In this document: positions 47,137 through 56,415 of the stretch, piece by piece
Numbering within the stretch: the first letter of the stretch is position 1
Layout of the letters: each line of letters starts with the position of its first letter
NCBI RefSeq assembly: GCF_000381965.1
Contig: NZ_KB908460.1
Span: 80,830-144,829, forward strand
Source of the DNA: Oceanimonas smirnovii ATCC BAA-899
Lineage (GTDB): Bacteria > Pseudomonadota > Gammaproteobacteria > Enterobacterales > Aeromonadaceae
Direction: 5' to 3'
Length of the DNA stretch: 64,000 nucleotides
Notes under the pieces: model-generated
Told to the model about the DNA's origin: nothing
The model's input: the letters and a program-made list of their open reading frames with translations, nothing else
Database searches by the model: none
Program-made: the position numbers and the translations under genes

Positions 47137-47973
47137 ATGGAACGTAAAATTCTGCTGAGTCACTGCCCGGACGCCCGGGGACTTATCTCTAAAATTACTA
47201 ATATTTGTTATAAGCATCAGCTTAACATTGTACGTAATGCTGAGTTTGTGGATCACGATAACGGCCACTTCTTTATGCGTACCGAGCTGGAAGGCCGTTT
47301 TAATGATGTTACTCTGCTGGCAGATCTGAACGAAGCCCTGCCGGAAGGCGGCCAAAATCGTCTGGTACCTGCAGGCAGCAAACGGGTCGTGATACTGGTA
47401 ACCAGGGAAGCCCATTGTCTGGGTGATATTCTGATGAAACACTTCAGTGGTGCCATGAATATCGACATAGTGGCAGTGGCCGGCAACTATGACACCCTGC
47501 AGTCACTGACCGAAAAGTTTGATATTCCTTACCACACTGTGTCTCACGAGGGTCTTAACCGCGCTGAGCACGAGCGTCTGCTGACCGAGGTGATAGACAG
47601 CTACGATCCCGACTATGTGGTGCTGGCCAAGTATATGCGCATCCTTAGCCCGGAGTTCGTGGCTCGTTACAACAAGCGCATCATTAATATTCACCACTCT
47701 TTTCTTCCCGCCTTTATCGGTGCCAGCCCTTATCGTCAGGCCTATGAGCGGGGTGTAAAGATGATTGGCGCCACCGCCCATTTCGTCACCGACGATCTGG
47801 ACGAAGGCCCGATTATCGAGCAGGACGTGACTCACGTCAGTCACGCATATTCTGCCGAAGACATGGCAAGAGCCGGCCGAGATGTGGAGAAATCAGTATT
47901 GAGCCGGGCACTCAACCTGGTGCTGGAAGAAAGAGTATTCGTCTACGGTAACCGTACTGTGGTGTTTAAATAA
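47137..47973 (+). CDS. purU: Formyltetrahydrofolate deformylase
   Basis: PurU hydrolyses 10-formyl-tetrahydrofolate to formate, feeding PurT and balancing the folate pool. The 278-residue protein has an N-terminal ACT domain (SHCPDARGLISKITNICY) and a formyltransferase-like hydrolase domain with IINIHHSFLPAFIGASPYRQA and the catalytic aspartate in FVTDDLDEGPIIEQD. It is full length. Confidence 0.96.
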   Translation: MERKILLSHCPDARGLISKITNICYKHQLNIVRNAEFVDHDNGHFFMRTELEGRFNDVTLLADLNEALPEGGQNRLVPAGSKRVVILVTREAHCLGDILMKHFSGAMNIDIVAVAGNYDTLQSLTEKFDIPYHTVSHEGLNRAEHERLLTEVIDSYDPDYVVLAKYMRILSPEFVARYNKRIINIHHSFLPAFIGASPYRQAYERGVKMIGATAHFVTDDLDEGPIIEQDVTHVSHAYSAEDMARAGRDVEKSVLSRALNLVLEERVFVYGNRTVVFK

Positions 47974-48006
47974 CCCCCTTCGGGGGAGCTGTAATCCCCC
48001 TTGGGG

Positions 48007-48038
48007 AGCTGTAAGCCGTAAGCTGTCAGCTATAAGTG
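48007..48038 (-). repeat. Dispersed AGCT-rich repeat, copy B
   Basis: The reverse complement reads CACTTATAGCTGACAGCTTA followed by CGGCTTACAGCT, nearly identical to 16132-16163. The remaining 210-base gap to 48183 holds more AGCT-rich text (near 48060 and 48150-48181) and no gene. Confidence 0.75.
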
Positions 48039-48183
48039 ACGGTGCTTGATGGCTCACAGCTGTGTTTGTAAATGCCTGGCTGCCTGCTACAAGTGACAGG
48101 CGTATTAAATCTGCAGGTACACCACCGTGCCTGCAGGCTACAGCGGGCGGCTGACAGCTTAAAGCTGACCGCTTACAGCTATA

Positions 48184-48474
48184 TTATTTGTGGCTTTTCT
48201 CAAAGGCGGCCTTTTGCTCTGGGGTCGCTTCCTGCTGGTATTTATCCTTCCACTCACTGTAGGGCATGCCGTATATCTGCTCACGGGCCTGATCGTAGTT
48301 CATCTCTACTCCCCGCACTTCGGCGGCGGCCAGATACCATTTACTCAGGCAGTTGCGACAAAAACCGGCCAGGTTCATCAGATCGATATTCTGCACATCC
48401 TTACGCTTGTCCAGATGCGTTATCAGGGCACGAAAAGCAGCAGCTTCAAGTTCGGTCTGAGTTTGCTTGTCCAT
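48184..48474 (-). CDS. DUF1244 family protein
   Basis: The 96-residue protein matches the DUF1244 pattern: AAAFRALITHLDKRKDVQNIDLMNLAGFCRNCLSKW-type core (shown in part), YLAAAEVRG, DQAREQIYGMPYSEWKDKYQ. Function is unknown. GGAGAAG stands six bases before the ATG at 48474; the frame runs 34 codons further without support. It is divergent from yfbR with 68 bases between starts. Confidence 0.88.
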   Translation of the reverse strand: MDKQTQTELEAAAFRALITHLDKRKDVQNIDLMNLAGFCRNCLSKWYLAAAEVRGVEMNYDQAREQIYGMPYSEWKDKYQQEATPEQKAAFEKSHK

Positions 48475-48542
48475 CGTCTTCTCCATTTGCTGTTGAAGTG
48501 TCATTATAACGGCTAGTAAGACAAACCTCATGAGGCAACGCC

Positions 48543-49136
48543 ATGAAACGCAGTCACTTTTTCGCCCAAATGGCACGAATGAAGCTGATCCAGCGCTGGC
48601 CGCTGATGCGCAACACGGTTCCCGAGAACGTGGCTGAGCACAGTCTGCAGGTGGCCATGGTCGCTCATGCTCTGGTGATAATTAAAAATACTCTGTTTGA
48701 TGGCAAGCTCGATCCCGGCACTGCCGTCATGCGCGCGCTTTATCACGATGCCAGCGAAGTGCTGACCGGCGATTTACCCACGCCGGTAAAGTATTTCAAC
48801 CAGGACATTGCCAGTGCCTACAAGGCCATAGAGCAGAATGCCGAACAAACCCTGCTCACCATGCTGCCTGCCGAGCTGCGTACTGCCTATGAGTCCTTGG
48901 TATCTGGTCACGTAACAGACGACTACAGCCCGCTGGTCAAATCTGCCGATATTCTCTGCGCCTATCTCAAATGCGAGGAAGAGCTGTCGGCGGGAAACCG
49001 GGAGTTTGCCAAGGCACGGGAGCGCCTCACCGCCATGCTGGATGCCCGCATGAATGACGAAATCCGCTACTTTCTCGACGTATTCGTACCCAGCTTTTCT
49101 CTGTCCCTGGATGAAATCTCCACGCCGGGGTTTTGA
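48543..49136 (+). CDS. yfbR: 5'-deoxynucleotidase YfbR
   Basis: YfbR removes phosphate from deoxyribonucleoside 5'-monophosphates in nucleotide turnover. The 197-residue HD-domain protein has the metal residues in [27 protein letters not shown] and the later [15 protein letters not shown]. It closely follows the E. coli protein. GAGGCA lies six bases before the ATG. Confidence 0.93.
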   Translation: MKRSHFFAQMARMKLIQRWPLMRNTVPENVAEHSLQVAMVAHALVIIKNTLFDGKLDPGTAVMRALYHDASEVLTGDLPTPVKYFNQDIASAYKAIEQNAEQTLLTMLPAELRTAYESLVSGHVTDDYSPLVKSADILCAYLKCEEELSAGNREFAKARERLTAMLDARMNDEIRYFLDVFVPSFSLSLDEISTPGF

Positions 49137-49168
49137 GTAAAAACGTGAGGAGTTGATGTTTTTTCTCC

Positions 49169-49699
49169 TCACATAGCGGCTTTGCGTTCAATCCATAGAG
49201 TTACTTCGCCGACCCTGAAGCCCCATTTGGTCATTTCAGCCCGGTTAATCAGGCGATTTTCATCCAGCAGATACATCCAGTCGTTGAAGTTGATATCCCA
49301 CACCTTACCGTCTACGGGCACCGCCAGGGTATAACGCCAGTTCAGGGCATAACCTTCAGTTCGTCCTTCCGCCGGTGTTACCACATCACCGGCAGTACCG
49401 GTATAGCGGCCATCAGGGTGTTTTTCCAGATACCAGACCCGACGTTGCTGCTCACCGTCGTCATAGAAAAAGTCTTCTTCAAGCACGCCTTTGTTACCTT
49501 CCCAGCTGGCCACCATGTCCACCTTGAAACGCCGCAATACCTGGCCGGATCTGTCCTGAACCATGCCGTAAGCGACCAGTTCACCGGTGAAGAACCGGTC
49601 CAGCTCCAGGGCAGGCGTGGTGCCGGTATAGTCTTCAATCTTGCTGCTGCAAGAGCTCAATAAGGGCAGCAGTGCCAGTAATATCAGCAATATTTTCAT
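49169..49699 (-). CDS. DUF3833 lipoprotein, last gene of the photolyase operon
   Basis: A lipoprotein signal with lipobox LLSSC (Cys17) precedes a lipocalin-like DUF3833 domain (ALELDRFFTGELVAYGMVQDR, GYALNWRYTLAVPVDGKVW, DWMYLLDENRLINRAEMTKWGF). 176 residues. Function is unknown; a lipid-binding or carrier role at the envelope would fit the fatty-acid genes upstream. It starts one base after the preceding stop, so it belongs to the eleven-gene unit. Confidence 0.88.
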   Translation of the reverse strand: MKILLILLALLPLLSSCSSKIEDYTGTTPALELDRFFTGELVAYGMVQDRSGQVLRRFKVDMVASWEGNKGVLEEDFFYDDGEQQRRVWYLEKHPDGRYTGTAGDVVTPAEGRTEGYALNWRYTLAVPVDGKVWDINFNDWMYLLDENRLINRAEMTKWGFRVGEVTLWIERKAAM

Positions 49700-49700
49700 C

Positions 49701-50183
49701 TCAGCCTCCTTTCAGCTGTCGGGTAAGTTGCGGATCGCGGCTGTCGGCAGACAGCCAGATAGCCAGAAACGCCGGAGCAAACGCCGGATCATCTATGCTG
49801 CCCAGCAGACGCCAGTTGAAGTAAAACCGGCTTACGCCATCTTCATCCACCCGCAATACCAGCTCGTCATTGGTGCGTACCGAGGGCCAGAGTTGCTCCA
49901 GCTGACGGGGCCACTCCTGTTTCCAGCTCACTCCCAGTCGCTGCCATTCTTCCACGGTAGCGGTCAGCAGATCCTGCTTGTCGATATTGCGCTGATAGCG
50001 AAGTGACAGCGCCTGCGGATAACCATCGGGCTGATAACGGCCGTTTTCGCTGTAAAACCGGGCCTGATACAGGTCCCAGAACAGCCAGCTCATTTTTCCC
50101 TGTCCTACCAGAGTAAGATCGGAAACCGGGCTGGCAAACACAGGGGCCGCCAGTAACAGCAGTAAAAAACAAAGCTTTTTCAT
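49701..50183 (-). CDS. Exported chalcone isomerase-like protein
   Basis: A signal peptide (LCFLLLLLAAPVFASP) precedes a chalcone-isomerase-fold domain (LTLVGQGKMSWLFWDLYQAR, LRYQRNIDKQDLLTATVEEW). In plants such folds act on flavonoids or bind fatty acids; in bacteria the role is not settled, and a fatty-acid binding job fits the neighbours. 160 residues. It starts three bases after the DUF2878 stop. Confidence 0.85.
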   Translation of the reverse strand: MKKLCFLLLLLAAPVFASPVSDLTLVGQGKMSWLFWDLYQARFYSENGRYQPDGYPQALSLRYQRNIDKQDLLTATVEEWQRLGVSWKQEWPRQLEQLWPSVRTNDELVLRVDEDGVSRFYFNWRLLGSIDDPAFAPAFLAIWLSADSRDPQLTRQLKGG

Positions 50184-50186
50184 GAT

Positions 50187-50669
50187 TTACCTCTCGCGTA
50201 ATCGCTGATCCAGCTTTACCAGCAGGGGCAGCAAACCTGACCAGATCAGCGCCAAAATCAGCACTGAAGGCCAGAAACCAAGGGGCAGCGCCACCGCCTG
50301 CAGCTGCCAGCCGGCAATATAGGACGTTGCTCCTGCTCCGGCACCGGTCAGCGCCAGCAACGGCCATGAAAAACGGCGCAGCCATACCAGGCTGTGTCCC
50401 AGTGTCAGCACAAAGCCCACCCATAACAGCCCGAGCCAAAGCGGCCAGTGACTGAACTCAAACACACCTGCAAGAGTCAGCAGGCCATCCACGGCCATTC
50501 CCAGCACAGCCAGCAACAGCACTCGAATGTCGGCAGCGCGGCTCGGAGTAAACGCAAAATGTACCAGCACCAGCATGGCAGTCAGCCAGGCCCAGGGGTT
50601 CTGCCCCGCCACCGCCAGCAGCCAGAACCCCTCAAAAGCTAATAGCTGAGTCCATTGCCATTTCGACAT
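50187..50669 (-). CDS. DUF2878 membrane protein
   Basis: The 160-residue protein has about five membrane helices (ALIWSGLLPLLVKLDQRL at the end) and fits DUF2878. Function is unknown; it is usually found in the same kind of photolyase/Cfa operon. Its start lies 31 bases inside the end of the Cfa gene, with GGGAG six bases before the ATG. Confidence 0.82.
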   Translation of the reverse strand: MSKWQWTQLLAFEGFWLLAVAGQNPWAWLTAMLVLVHFAFTPSRAADIRVLLLAVLGMAVDGLLTLAGVFEFSHWPLWLGLLWVGFVLTLGHSLVWLRRFSWPLLALTGAGAGATSYIAGWQLQAVALPLGFWPSVLILALIWSGLLPLLVKLDQRLRER

Positions 50670-51892
50670 GCTCGTGCTCCCGGTTTGGCGGCTTCAAAGT
50701 GAGCCAGACCTATGGAGCCTTCCAGAAAACCGCCTTCACAATAGGCAAAATAAAAGGCCCACAAGCGCTGAAAGTCAGCGTTATAACCCAGCCTTGTCAG
50801 CTCCGGGCCGGCCTGACGAAACCGCTCAGCCCAAATACGCAGCGTTTCAGCATAGTGCCAGCCGTAATCATGCAGCCGCACCAGCGTCATATCGGTCTGC
50901 TCCCGAAGGTGGCGGGACATTTCACTGACCGAAGGCAGGCAGCCACCGGGAAAGATATAGCGCTGAATAAAGTCCACACTTTTACGATATTGCTGGTAAC
51001 GCTGATCGGCAATGGTAATGGCCTGAATAAGCAGCCGGCCGTCAGGCTTCAGCAAGCGGTTCAGCATGCGAAAGTATTCGGGCAAATATTCATGGCCTAC
51101 CGCTTCGATCATTTCCACCGATACCAGCTTGTCATACTGACCGGTCAGCTCGCGGTAGTCCTTCAGTAACAAAGTGACTTTATTCTGCAACCCTTCACGC
51201 TGAATGCGCGCCTCGGCATGTTCATACTGTGCCTGAGACAAGGTAGTGGTGGTCACCCGACAGCCGTAGTGACGGGCAGCGTAACAGGCAAGGCCGCCCC
51301 AGCCGGTACCAATTTCCAGCAGATGATCTTCCGGCTTAAGCTCAAGGCGCGAGCAAATCAGTCTGAGTTTATGCTCCTGAGCCAGCTCCAGACTGCTGTT
51401 TTCCCGGGGAAATACCGCCGAGGAATACTGCATGTAGGGGTCTAAAAACCGCTCATACATGTCATTACCAAGGTCGTAATGGGCGGCAATATTGGCCCGG
51501 CTGCCTGCCTTTGAGTTACGGTTACGTCTGTGAGTAAGCCGGTGCCAGGGCCAGGTTATCCAGCCAAGCCGGCGTTCCAGCTTATCCATAATGTCGGTAT
51601 TACGGGCAAATAAACGAATAAGGCTGGTCAAATCCGGACTGTGCCAGCCGGCCTCCACCCAGGACTCAGCAGCACCAATACTGCCTCCTGTCATCAGCCT
51701 GCGATAAAAACGCGGATCCCGAATTCGAATTTCTGCCTGCAGTGAGGCATCCGCCTCACCAAAAAAGAAGCGATCATCACCATCAATAATGGTCAGTCCG
51801 GCGTCTTTCAGACCCGGCAACAAGGAAAAAGCCAGACTGCGGGCCCAGCGGTCCAGAGGGCGGGGCGCGGCCAGTGTCAGGGTTGTTTCCAT
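50639..51892 (-). CDS. Cfa-type SAM-dependent fatty-acid methyltransferase
   Basis: The 417-residue protein has the cyclopropane-fatty-acyl-phospholipid synthase plan: an N-terminal lipid-binding domain (RIRDPRFYRRLMTGGSIGAAE), then a Rossmann methyltransferase with LLEIGTGWGGLACYAARHYG, followed by YDKLVSVEMIEAVGHEYLPEY and IQRYIFPGGCLPS. It would transfer a methyl or methylene from SAM to double bonds of membrane phospholipids. Its operon partners suggest the methylating UfaM-like branch rather than the stationary-phase cyclopropane enzyme, but sequence alone does not decide. AAGGAC precedes the ATG. Confidence 0.88.
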   Translation of the reverse strand: METTLTLAAPRPLDRWARSLAFSLLPGLKDAGLTIIDGDDRFFFGEADASLQAEIRIRDPRFYRRLMTGGSIGAAESWVEAGWHSPDLTSLIRLFARNTDIMDKLERRLGWITWPWHRLTHRRNRNSKAGSRANIAAHYDLGNDMYERFLDPYMQYSSAVFPRENSSLELAQEHKLRLICSRLELKPEDHLLEIGTGWGGLACYAARHYGCRVTTTTLSQAQYEHAEARIQREGLQNKVTLLLKDYRELTGQYDKLVSVEMIEAVGHEYLPEYFRMLNRLLKPDGRLLIQAITIADQRYQQYRKSVDFIQRYIFPGGCLPSVSEMSRHLREQTDMTLVRLHDYGWHYAETLRIWAERFRQAGPELTRLGYNADFQRLWAFYFAYCEGGFLEGSIGLAHFEAAKPGARACRNGNGLSY

Positions 51893-51902
51893 CTTGGCGT
51901 CC

Positions 51903-52622
51903 TTAAGGGTGTGAGTGATAGGGAATTCGTTTCAAAAACAGCTTCAGTGCCTGCCAGTAAATGCCACGCACTACGGTTAACGTCATCACCGGCCACTGGC
52001 GCAGGGCCGTTTTCAGGGCCAGTTCATCAAAGGTATGGCGGCGCAGAGCCAGAGTGGCATCAAACAACAACTCCGGATTACGGTTTTCAATATGCACCAA
52101 TGCCCGTTTGGCCGGTGGCGAGATACGCCAGTGATACTGCATGTTCATGCCCATAAAAGGCGACACATGAAACGCCTTATCAGTGGCCTCGGGATGCTCC
52201 AGATCGACCAGATAACAGTGGCGCTCGTTCCAGGGAGTGTTATGTACCTCAGCCAGCACATAGCGAGCCTGATTATCCCGGTAACAGAAAAACAGGTTTA
52301 CCGGGCTGAAATAGAGACCAAAACAACGCACCTGCCCCAGCATCATGACCCGTTCAAGACCGTTGTCATCACCACCCAGACGTATTACCTCTTCCAGTAC
52401 CGCCTGCTTGAGGGGAATGTGTTCATCTCCCAGATAGTCCCGCCGGCGAAAACTTAACGGGGCAAAGCGCTCCAGGGCAAACCACCGGCTTTGTTGTTCA
52501 AGCACAGGCAGCTCATCCAGATCCAGCGCAAGCATATAAAGGCTATAGCTGAACGAGTGGGGTTCAGGCTGATAGCGACGGTGACGCACCGCGCCAGTGT
52601 AAATGGCACTGTTGAGCGTCAT
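51903..52622 (-). CDS. DUF1365 family protein
   Basis: The 239-residue protein has the DUF1365 pattern: IYTGAVRHRRYQPEPHSFSY, YFSPVNLFFCYRD, VLAEVHNTPWNERHCYL, KAFHVSPFMGMNMQYHW. Function is unknown, but it nearly always lies beside Cfa-like and FAD-dependent oxidoreductase genes, so it probably works on the same lipid. It overlaps the upstream FAD-protein stop by four bases. Confidence 0.92.
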   Translation of the reverse strand: MTLNSAIYTGAVRHRRYQPEPHSFSYSLYMLALDLDELPVLEQQSRWFALERFAPLSFRRRDYLGDEHIPLKQAVLEEVIRLGGDDNGLERVMMLGQVRCFGLYFSPVNLFFCYRDNQARYVLAEVHNTPWNERHCYLVDLEHPEATDKAFHVSPFMGMNMQYHWRISPPAKRALVHIENRNPELLFDATLALRRHTFDELALKTALRQWPVMTLTVVRGIYWQALKLFLKRIPYHSHP

Positions 52623-53866
52623 AGGCTGGCTCCAAAGCGCTCACACACATCCAGGGCACTGCGCACGCCATCCTCGTGAAAGCCGTTATACCAGTAGGCA
52701 CCGCAAAAATGTGTGTGGCGCTGACCACAGATCTCACTGCGCCGCCCCTGGGCCGTGATGGCTGCCCGATGATAAACCGGGTGAGCGTACGTGAAACGAC
52801 GCAAAATGCGTTCGGGCGCTATGGCTTCGGCGCGATTAAGGGTGACACAAAAGGTCTCATTCGCCTGAATGCCCTGCAAAATATTCATGTTATAGGTGAC
52901 TGCCGGCAGGGCGTCTTCACCACCGTCGAGATAATAATTCCAGCTGGCCCAGGCCCGCTGCTCCGTGGGCAGCAGGCGGGTATCGGTATGCAACACCACT
53001 TCATTATTGCGATATTCAAGCCCGCCAAGCACCTCGCGCTCAGCCGCAGTGGCATCACTCAACAGCGTGAGAGCCTGATCCGAATGACAGGCAAAAATCA
53101 CTTCATCAAATAACTCTGTACCTGCCGCCGAGCTTATCTCCACGCCATTATCCAGCCGGCGTACCCACTGCACTGGTGTGTTCAGGCGCACTTGCTGCAC
53201 CTCTTTAACCAGTGCCGGTATATAGCTGCGTGAGCCTCCTTCCACTACATACCACTGAGGCCTGTCGATCAGGTTCAGCAAGCCGTGGTGATTAAAAAAC
53301 CGAAGGAAAAATGCCAGCGGAAAGTGCCGGCTGTCGGCCAGGGATGACGACCAGATGGCCGCCACCATGGGCAACACATAATGACCGGCAAAAAACGCCG
53401 AAAAGCCATGTCGCTCCAGAAAACGCCCGAGCGTGTCTTTATCACTCAGGCTGCCTTCTTTCAATGCCCGCTTGCACAGCAGGTTAAACCGCACAATTTC
53501 GAGTAAAAAACCGTAAAAGCGACTATTAATCAGATTCTTGCGCTGGGCAAACAGGGTGCTCAGTGTATGGCCGTTATATTCCAGCCCTGTGCTGGCCTGC
53601 TGCACACTGAAGCTCATCTCGGTGGGCCGGGCCCGAACACCAACCTGCTCCAGCAAACGCTGAAAACGAGGATAGGTTCTGTCATTGAATACGATAAAGC
53701 CAGTATCCACTGCGTAACTGCGGCCGTTGAGGGATACATCCACAGTGGCCGTATGACCGCCCAGATAGTCATTGGCCTCAAACAGGGTAACCTTATGCTG
53801 TTTACTCAGCAGCCAGGCCGAGGTCAGGCCGGCAATACCACTGCCAATCACGGCAATATTACTCAT
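52619..53866 (-). CDS. FAD-dependent amine-oxidase-like oxidoreductase
   Basis: The 415-residue protein has the FAD-binding motif VIGSGIAGLTSAWLLSKQ followed by LFEANDYLGGHTATVDV, then a substrate domain and a C-terminal FAD contact (VYHRAAITAQGR onward, CGAYWYNGFHEDG). It belongs to the group found with Cfa-like enzymes in photo-oxidative operons, where a related protein (UfaD) desaturates a methylated fatty acid. Oxidation or desaturation of the Cfa product is the likely job. It overlaps both neighbours by a few bases. Confidence 0.88.
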   Translation of the reverse strand: MSNIAVIGSGIAGLTSAWLLSKQHKVTLFEANDYLGGHTATVDVSLNGRSYAVDTGFIVFNDRTYPRFQRLLEQVGVRARPTEMSFSVQQASTGLEYNGHTLSTLFAQRKNLINSRFYGFLLEIVRFNLLCKRALKEGSLSDKDTLGRFLERHGFSAFFAGHYVLPMVAAIWSSSLADSRHFPLAFFLRFFNHHGLLNLIDRPQWYVVEGGSRSYIPALVKEVQQVRLNTPVQWVRRLDNGVEISSAAGTELFDEVIFACHSDQALTLLSDATAAEREVLGGLEYRNNEVVLHTDTRLLPTEQRAWASWNYYLDGGEDALPAVTYNMNILQGIQANETFCVTLNRAEAIAPERILRRFTYAHPVYHRAAITAQGRRSEICGQRHTHFCGAYWYNGFHEDGVRSALDVCERFGASL

Positions 53867-54590
53867 GCGTGCTCCTTTTCATGCGACGAGCCAGATTGAG
53901 CCAGAGCCCGTGTGGCAACCAGGATAAAAATCTGAGAGTGGCAATAAAGCCACAGGGAAAGGTTATCTCTCTCTTGCCTTTGGCAAGACCAGCGCGAATG
54001 GAACGGCTGGCCTGCTCAGGGCTGACACGGCCGGGCATGGGGAAATCGTTTCTTTGGGTAAGAGGTGTGTCCACAAAGCCCGGCCGTACCAGACTCACCG
54101 ACACCTTATCCGGGTCCAGATCGACGGCAAGGCTACGGGCAAGATAGTCCACTCCGGCCTTGGACGCGCCATAGGCCTCGGCCCGGGTAAGGGGCACAAA
54201 GGTGACCGAAGAGCTGACCAGTGCCAGCCGGCCACCGGTCTTGATACGTGGCAGCACCGCAGCCACACAATTGCCGGTACCAACCAGGTTGGCCTGTACT
54301 ACCCGCTCAAACAAAGCTGCATCAAAGGCATGGGCATCATCGACATATTCACAGGTGCCGGCATTGAGAATGGCCAGATCAACCGGTGCCAGCTTGCTTA
54401 ACGCAGCCACAGCCTGATCACGCTCATTAATGTCAAATACGCCGAACTCCACCCGCTCGCCCGGCAGGACATTGGCCAGCTTGTCTGCATCGCGGCCGCA
54501 GGCCACTACTGTCCAGCCATCATGCAAATAATCCTGTGCCAGCTGTAAACCTATGCCGGAGCTGGCTCCGGTGATCAATACGCGTTTCAT
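53859..54590 (-). CDS. Short-chain dehydrogenase/reductase
   Basis: The 243-residue protein has the cofactor motif VLITGASSGIGLQLAQDY, NAG (LAILNAGTCEY) and the catalytic Ser with YGASK (VPLTRAEAYGASKAGVDYLA). The start at 54590 overlaps the upstream stop as ATGA; the frame extends eleven codons further inside that gene. The substrate is unknown; its place in the operon suggests an oxidised lipid or aldehyde. Confidence 0.9.
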   Translation of the reverse strand: MKRVLITGASSGIGLQLAQDYLHDGWTVVACGRDADKLANVLPGERVEFGVFDINERDQAVAALSKLAPVDLAILNAGTCEYVDDAHAFDAALFERVVQANLVGTGNCVAAVLPRIKTGGRLALVSSSVTFVPLTRAEAYGASKAGVDYLARSLAVDLDPDKVSVSLVRPGFVDTPLTQRNDFPMPGRVSPEQASRSIRAGLAKGKREITFPCGFIATLRFLSWLPHGLWLNLARRMKRSTHE

Positions 54591-55009
54591 GAATTCAGCC
54601 TCCGTTTTAATGCCCGTATGCAATTACCCAGCACAGGCAAACGCTCGTAGAGCATGGTGCCAAGATCAAAAAAGTCTCTGTGGTAATAGACACTGTCGGC
54701 AAAACAAAGATGGCTCACGCCGGGCACACTCACGGGCCGGCCACGGTTAAGCCGGGGATGAACAAAATGCATCTCCCAGCGCACATAGGCTTCACCGTCC
54801 TGCTCCATTACCTGGATAATGTCAAAACGGCACTGCTGCACCCGCTCAAACAGGCCTTCAAAGTAAGTGACAAGCGCCTCTATACCGCGAATATCATGAG
54901 CCGGATCGGCAAACAGTACATCGTCGGAATAGACCTGACGCAGCCCTTGTAATTCAGCGGGAGACAAACGTTGATACAGTCGGCAAAAGGCATCCAGCGC
55001 CGGGCTCAT
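54587..55009 (-). CDS. NTF2-like (SnoaL-type) protein
   Basis: The 140-residue protein has the NTF2-like cone fold pattern ([59 protein letters not shown]). Such proteins are small binding proteins, isomerases or cyclases; no clear catalytic set is visible. It overlaps photolyase and the short-chain dehydrogenase by four bases each, which implies coupled translation. Confidence 0.88.
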   Translation of the reverse strand: MSPALDAFCRLYQRLSPAELQGLRQVYSDDVLFADPAHDIRGIEALVTYFEGLFERVQQCRFDIIQVMEQDGEAYVRWEMHFVHPRLNRGRPVSVPGVSHLCFADSVYYHRDFFDLGTMLYERLPVLGNCIRALKRRLNS

Positions 55010-56415
55010 GACTCCTCCTCAGCTTTCAGCGCATCAAACATGGCAATGGCATGCAGCCTTGCCTTACCGTGATCAACCATAGGCGGTATATAATCCTGCT
55101 CGCGACGGCGTTGGCGCAGCCAGTCGTGCGGGGCATGAATATGTTTGGCGGGTACATCAGCAAGTTCGGGCACCCACCGGCGAATAAAGTCGCCATTGGG
55201 ATCAAAGCGCTCGCTTTGAGTCACCGGATTAAATACGCGAAAATAGGGCGCAGCATCGGCCCCTGTGCCCGCAGCCCACTGCCAGCCACCGTTATTGGCG
55301 GCCAGCTCGCCGTCGATCAGGTTGGCCATAAACCAGGCCTCACCCTGCTGCCAGTGAATATGCAGATCCTTGGTAAGAAAACTGGCCACTATCATGCGCA
55401 GCCGGTTGTGCATCCAGCCGGTCTCACGCAAGCAACGCATGGCCGCATCCACAATGGGATAGCCGGTCTGACCTTCACACCAGGCAGTAAAGGCCTTCTG
55501 GTCACGACTCCACTGCAGCGCCTCGGTTTCCGGCTTGAAGGCCCGGTTCATGGATAAACCGGGAAAAGCCACCAAAAGATGGCGGTAAAACTCCCGCCAG
55601 ATAATTTCGTTCAGCCAGGAAAAGCCTTGCTCTCCCTTACCAAACGGCAAAAAGCCAAGCTCGGATTCGATGGCAGCCAGACATTGATTGGGGGATAGTA
55701 CGCCGAGAGCCAGATAGGGAGACAGCCGGCTGGTACCTTCCATGGCGGGAAAATCCCGCTGCTCTGCATAATCAAGCAGGGATTCAGCACAGAAACGTGC
55801 AAGCGCCTGATGGGCTGCCTGCTCTCCGGCGGGCCAGTCACGGCTGTCTTTTTTTTCACCGTGCAGGGTCACGGCTTCAGGCTCGCAGGGTTTACCGGCA
55901 GCATCAGGAACGGATAACAAACGGTAACCTTTGGCCTTGAGTGCACTTAACCAGGCTTTGGAGTAAGGAGTAAAAACCTTGTACATATCGCCGTTTTGAG
56001 TGGTAATGCTTCCGTGATTCATCACACAGTCACCATTGTACACACGGCATGGAATGGGTAATGCCTGCTGTACCGCTTTATCCCGGCGACGCTCGTTAAT
56101 ACCGATATCACGGTTGGCGTAAAGCGCATCAATCTGCTGCCGGGCGGTCCATTCGGCCAGCAAGCGCGGTACATCATCAAAACGATCACACTCCAGCACC
56201 TCAAGCAGGATACCCAGTCCGGCCAGCTGCCTGCTCAGTGACTGCAGGTTTTTTTCGATAAAATCTCGCTGTATCGGACTATTTCCATGCTCCTGCCACT
56301 GCCCGGGACAATCGATATACACGGCTTTAACCTGCCCGCCTTCACTGATGGCGGCATGCAAAGCTGGATTATCGGCTACTCTCAGGTCGTTTCTAAACCA
56401 GACCAAATGTTGCAT
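55006..56415 (-). CDS. phrB: Deoxyribodipyrimidine photolyase, class I
   Basis: Photolyase splits UV-made pyrimidine dimers using light. The 469-residue protein has the antenna domain start ([20 protein letters not shown]) and the FAD-binding core ([52 protein letters not shown]). The core matches CPD photolyases rather than cryptochromes. The ATG at 56415 lies 23 bases inside the MerR gene end with GAGGAAG five bases upstream. It is the third gene of the operon. Confidence 0.95.
   Translation of the reverse strand: MQHLVWFRNDLRVADNPALHAAISEGGQVKAVYIDCPGQWQEHGNSPIQRDFIEKNLQSLSRQLAGLGILLEVLECDRFDDVPRLLAEWTARQQIDALYANRDIGINERRRDKAVQQALPIPCRVYNGDCVMNHGSITTQNGDMYKVFTPYSKAWLSALKAKGYRLLSVPDAAGKPCEPEAVTLHGEKKDSRDWPAGEQAAHQALARFCAESLLDYAEQRDFPAMEGTSRLSPYLALGVLSPNQCLAAIESELGFLPFGKGEQGFSWLNEIIWREFYRHLLVAFPGLSMNRAFKPETEALQWSRDQKAFTAWCEGQTGYPIVDAAMRCLRETGWMHNRLRMIVASFLTKDLHIHWQQGEAWFMANLIDGELAANNGGWQWAAGTGADAAPYFRVFNPVTQSERFDPNGDFIRRWVPELADVPAKHIHAPHDWLRQRRREQDYIPPMVDHGKARLHAIAMFDALKAEEES

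Noticed and set aside
47974..47988. Terminator directly after purU
   Set aside because: CCCCC-TT-CGGGGG can form a small hairpin but no T-run follows, so I did not call it a terminator.
48475..48576. 34-codon extension of the DUF1244 gene
   Set aside because: It would run into the yfbR start on the other strand and lacks a ribosome site, whereas GGAGAAG precedes the ATG at 48474.
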